DNA from: Zygnema cylindricum
Taxonomy: Eukaryota; Streptophyta; Zygnematophyceae; Zygnematales; Zygnemataceae
Direction of reading: 5' to 3'
DNA: 59,676 nucleotides
NCBI GenBank assembly: GCA_037447655.1
Contig: JBBHKE010001302.1
Location: 64,001 to 123,676, forward strand
This document shows positions 59,259 to 59,676 of the stretch, piece after piece. A model generated the notes under the pieces. The model did not search any database. It had not been told where the DNA came from and worked only from the letters and a program-made list of their open reading frames with translations. The number at the start of each line of letters is the position of its first letter. Within the stretch, counting starts at the first letter, position 1. Made by a program: the position numbers and the translations under genes.

Positions 59259-59425
59259 CAGCCTGCAATGAGTTGATACAGTTTTAATGTGAGAATTAGA
59301 GCATATCCCCCATATTAATATAATGTTTGTTTTGTTTTGCTTCAATGTGAACTTTTTCATATTTAATTGAGGACATGTTTTTTTTACCGTGGACAATTTT
59401 TTACATGGCCATGTTGTACCAACGA

Positions 59426-59545
59426 TGAGGCAGTCAAGTCGCTAGTTCAATAACCAGGCAGTGGTCGCTGGTTCAACGACGAGGCAGTCTGGTCGCTGGT
59501 TCAGCGACGAGGCAGTCTGGTCGCTGGTTCAGCAACCAAGCAGCT
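59426..59545. repeat. ~31-bp minisatellite (gacgaggcagtctggtcgct)
   Basis: Four units of the form 'cgacgaggcagtctggtcgctggttcag' occur; the outer ones are more diverged (aataaccaggcagtggtcgc, caaccaagcagcttggtcga). Confidence 0.85.
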
Positions 59546-59676
59546 TGGTCGATGGTTTGTTGCACGTTTCAATTTTTTAGGGTTTTGAATATTATAATAT
59601 TAAAATTTGAAAAGTTAAAAAAAATACGACTTTTACCTACAAATTTTAAAATTTTGAAATTGTTTTATACGCACGG

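Overview
The window is eukaryotic nuclear DNA. It is AT-rich, gene-poor and full of transposable elements. Intron-containing genes, plant-type Ty1/copia and Ty3/gypsy elements and CCCTAAAA-like interstitial repeats point to the green lineage, perhaps a streptophyte alga or early-diverging plant. The species cannot be named from sequence alone. I saw no prokaryotic operons, rRNA genes or CRISPR arrays.

Two host genes can be assembled exon by exon, both on the minus strand. (1) Positions 1-7285 hold seven phase-consistent exons of an NXPE-like protein: a membrane anchor, a filamin/Ig-like domain, then a PC-esterase (SGNH-type acyl-esterase) domain with a GDSH motif. The gene runs off the left edge. 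(2) Positions 15004-17882 hold four phase-consistent exons of a LYR-motif protein with a possible mitochondrial presequence.

The rest is mostly mobile DNA. A decayed Ty1/copia element lies on the minus strand at 22553-27640. A decayed Ty3/gypsy element (about 37.7-43.5 kb, minus strand) is the highlight. Its pol reads protease, then a C5 cytosine DNA methyltransferase, then reverse transcriptase, RNase H, integrase and a C-terminal PHD finger. Protease, methyltransferase and the start of RT share one reading frame, broken only by nonsense codons. A third element (55.5-58.4 kb) joins a copia-type gag directly to a gypsy-type integrase. Three diverged copies of one LTR family lie at 43.5, 54.0 and 57.4 kb, and two of them sit next to tRNA-like sequences. 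A further LTR remnant spans about 47.1-51.1 kb.

At least a dozen members of one short inverted-repeat family (TA-flanked CACCGTGAATCGC ends) are scattered through the window, some nested and two inside host introns. Other inverted-repeat elements include a 709-bp one with a TAA target-site duplication (PIF/Harbinger-like). There are also many tandem repeats, including a long degenerate minisatellite in an intron, a 38-base poly-C run and a (TA)n tract. Between these, long stretches hold nothing I can assign.
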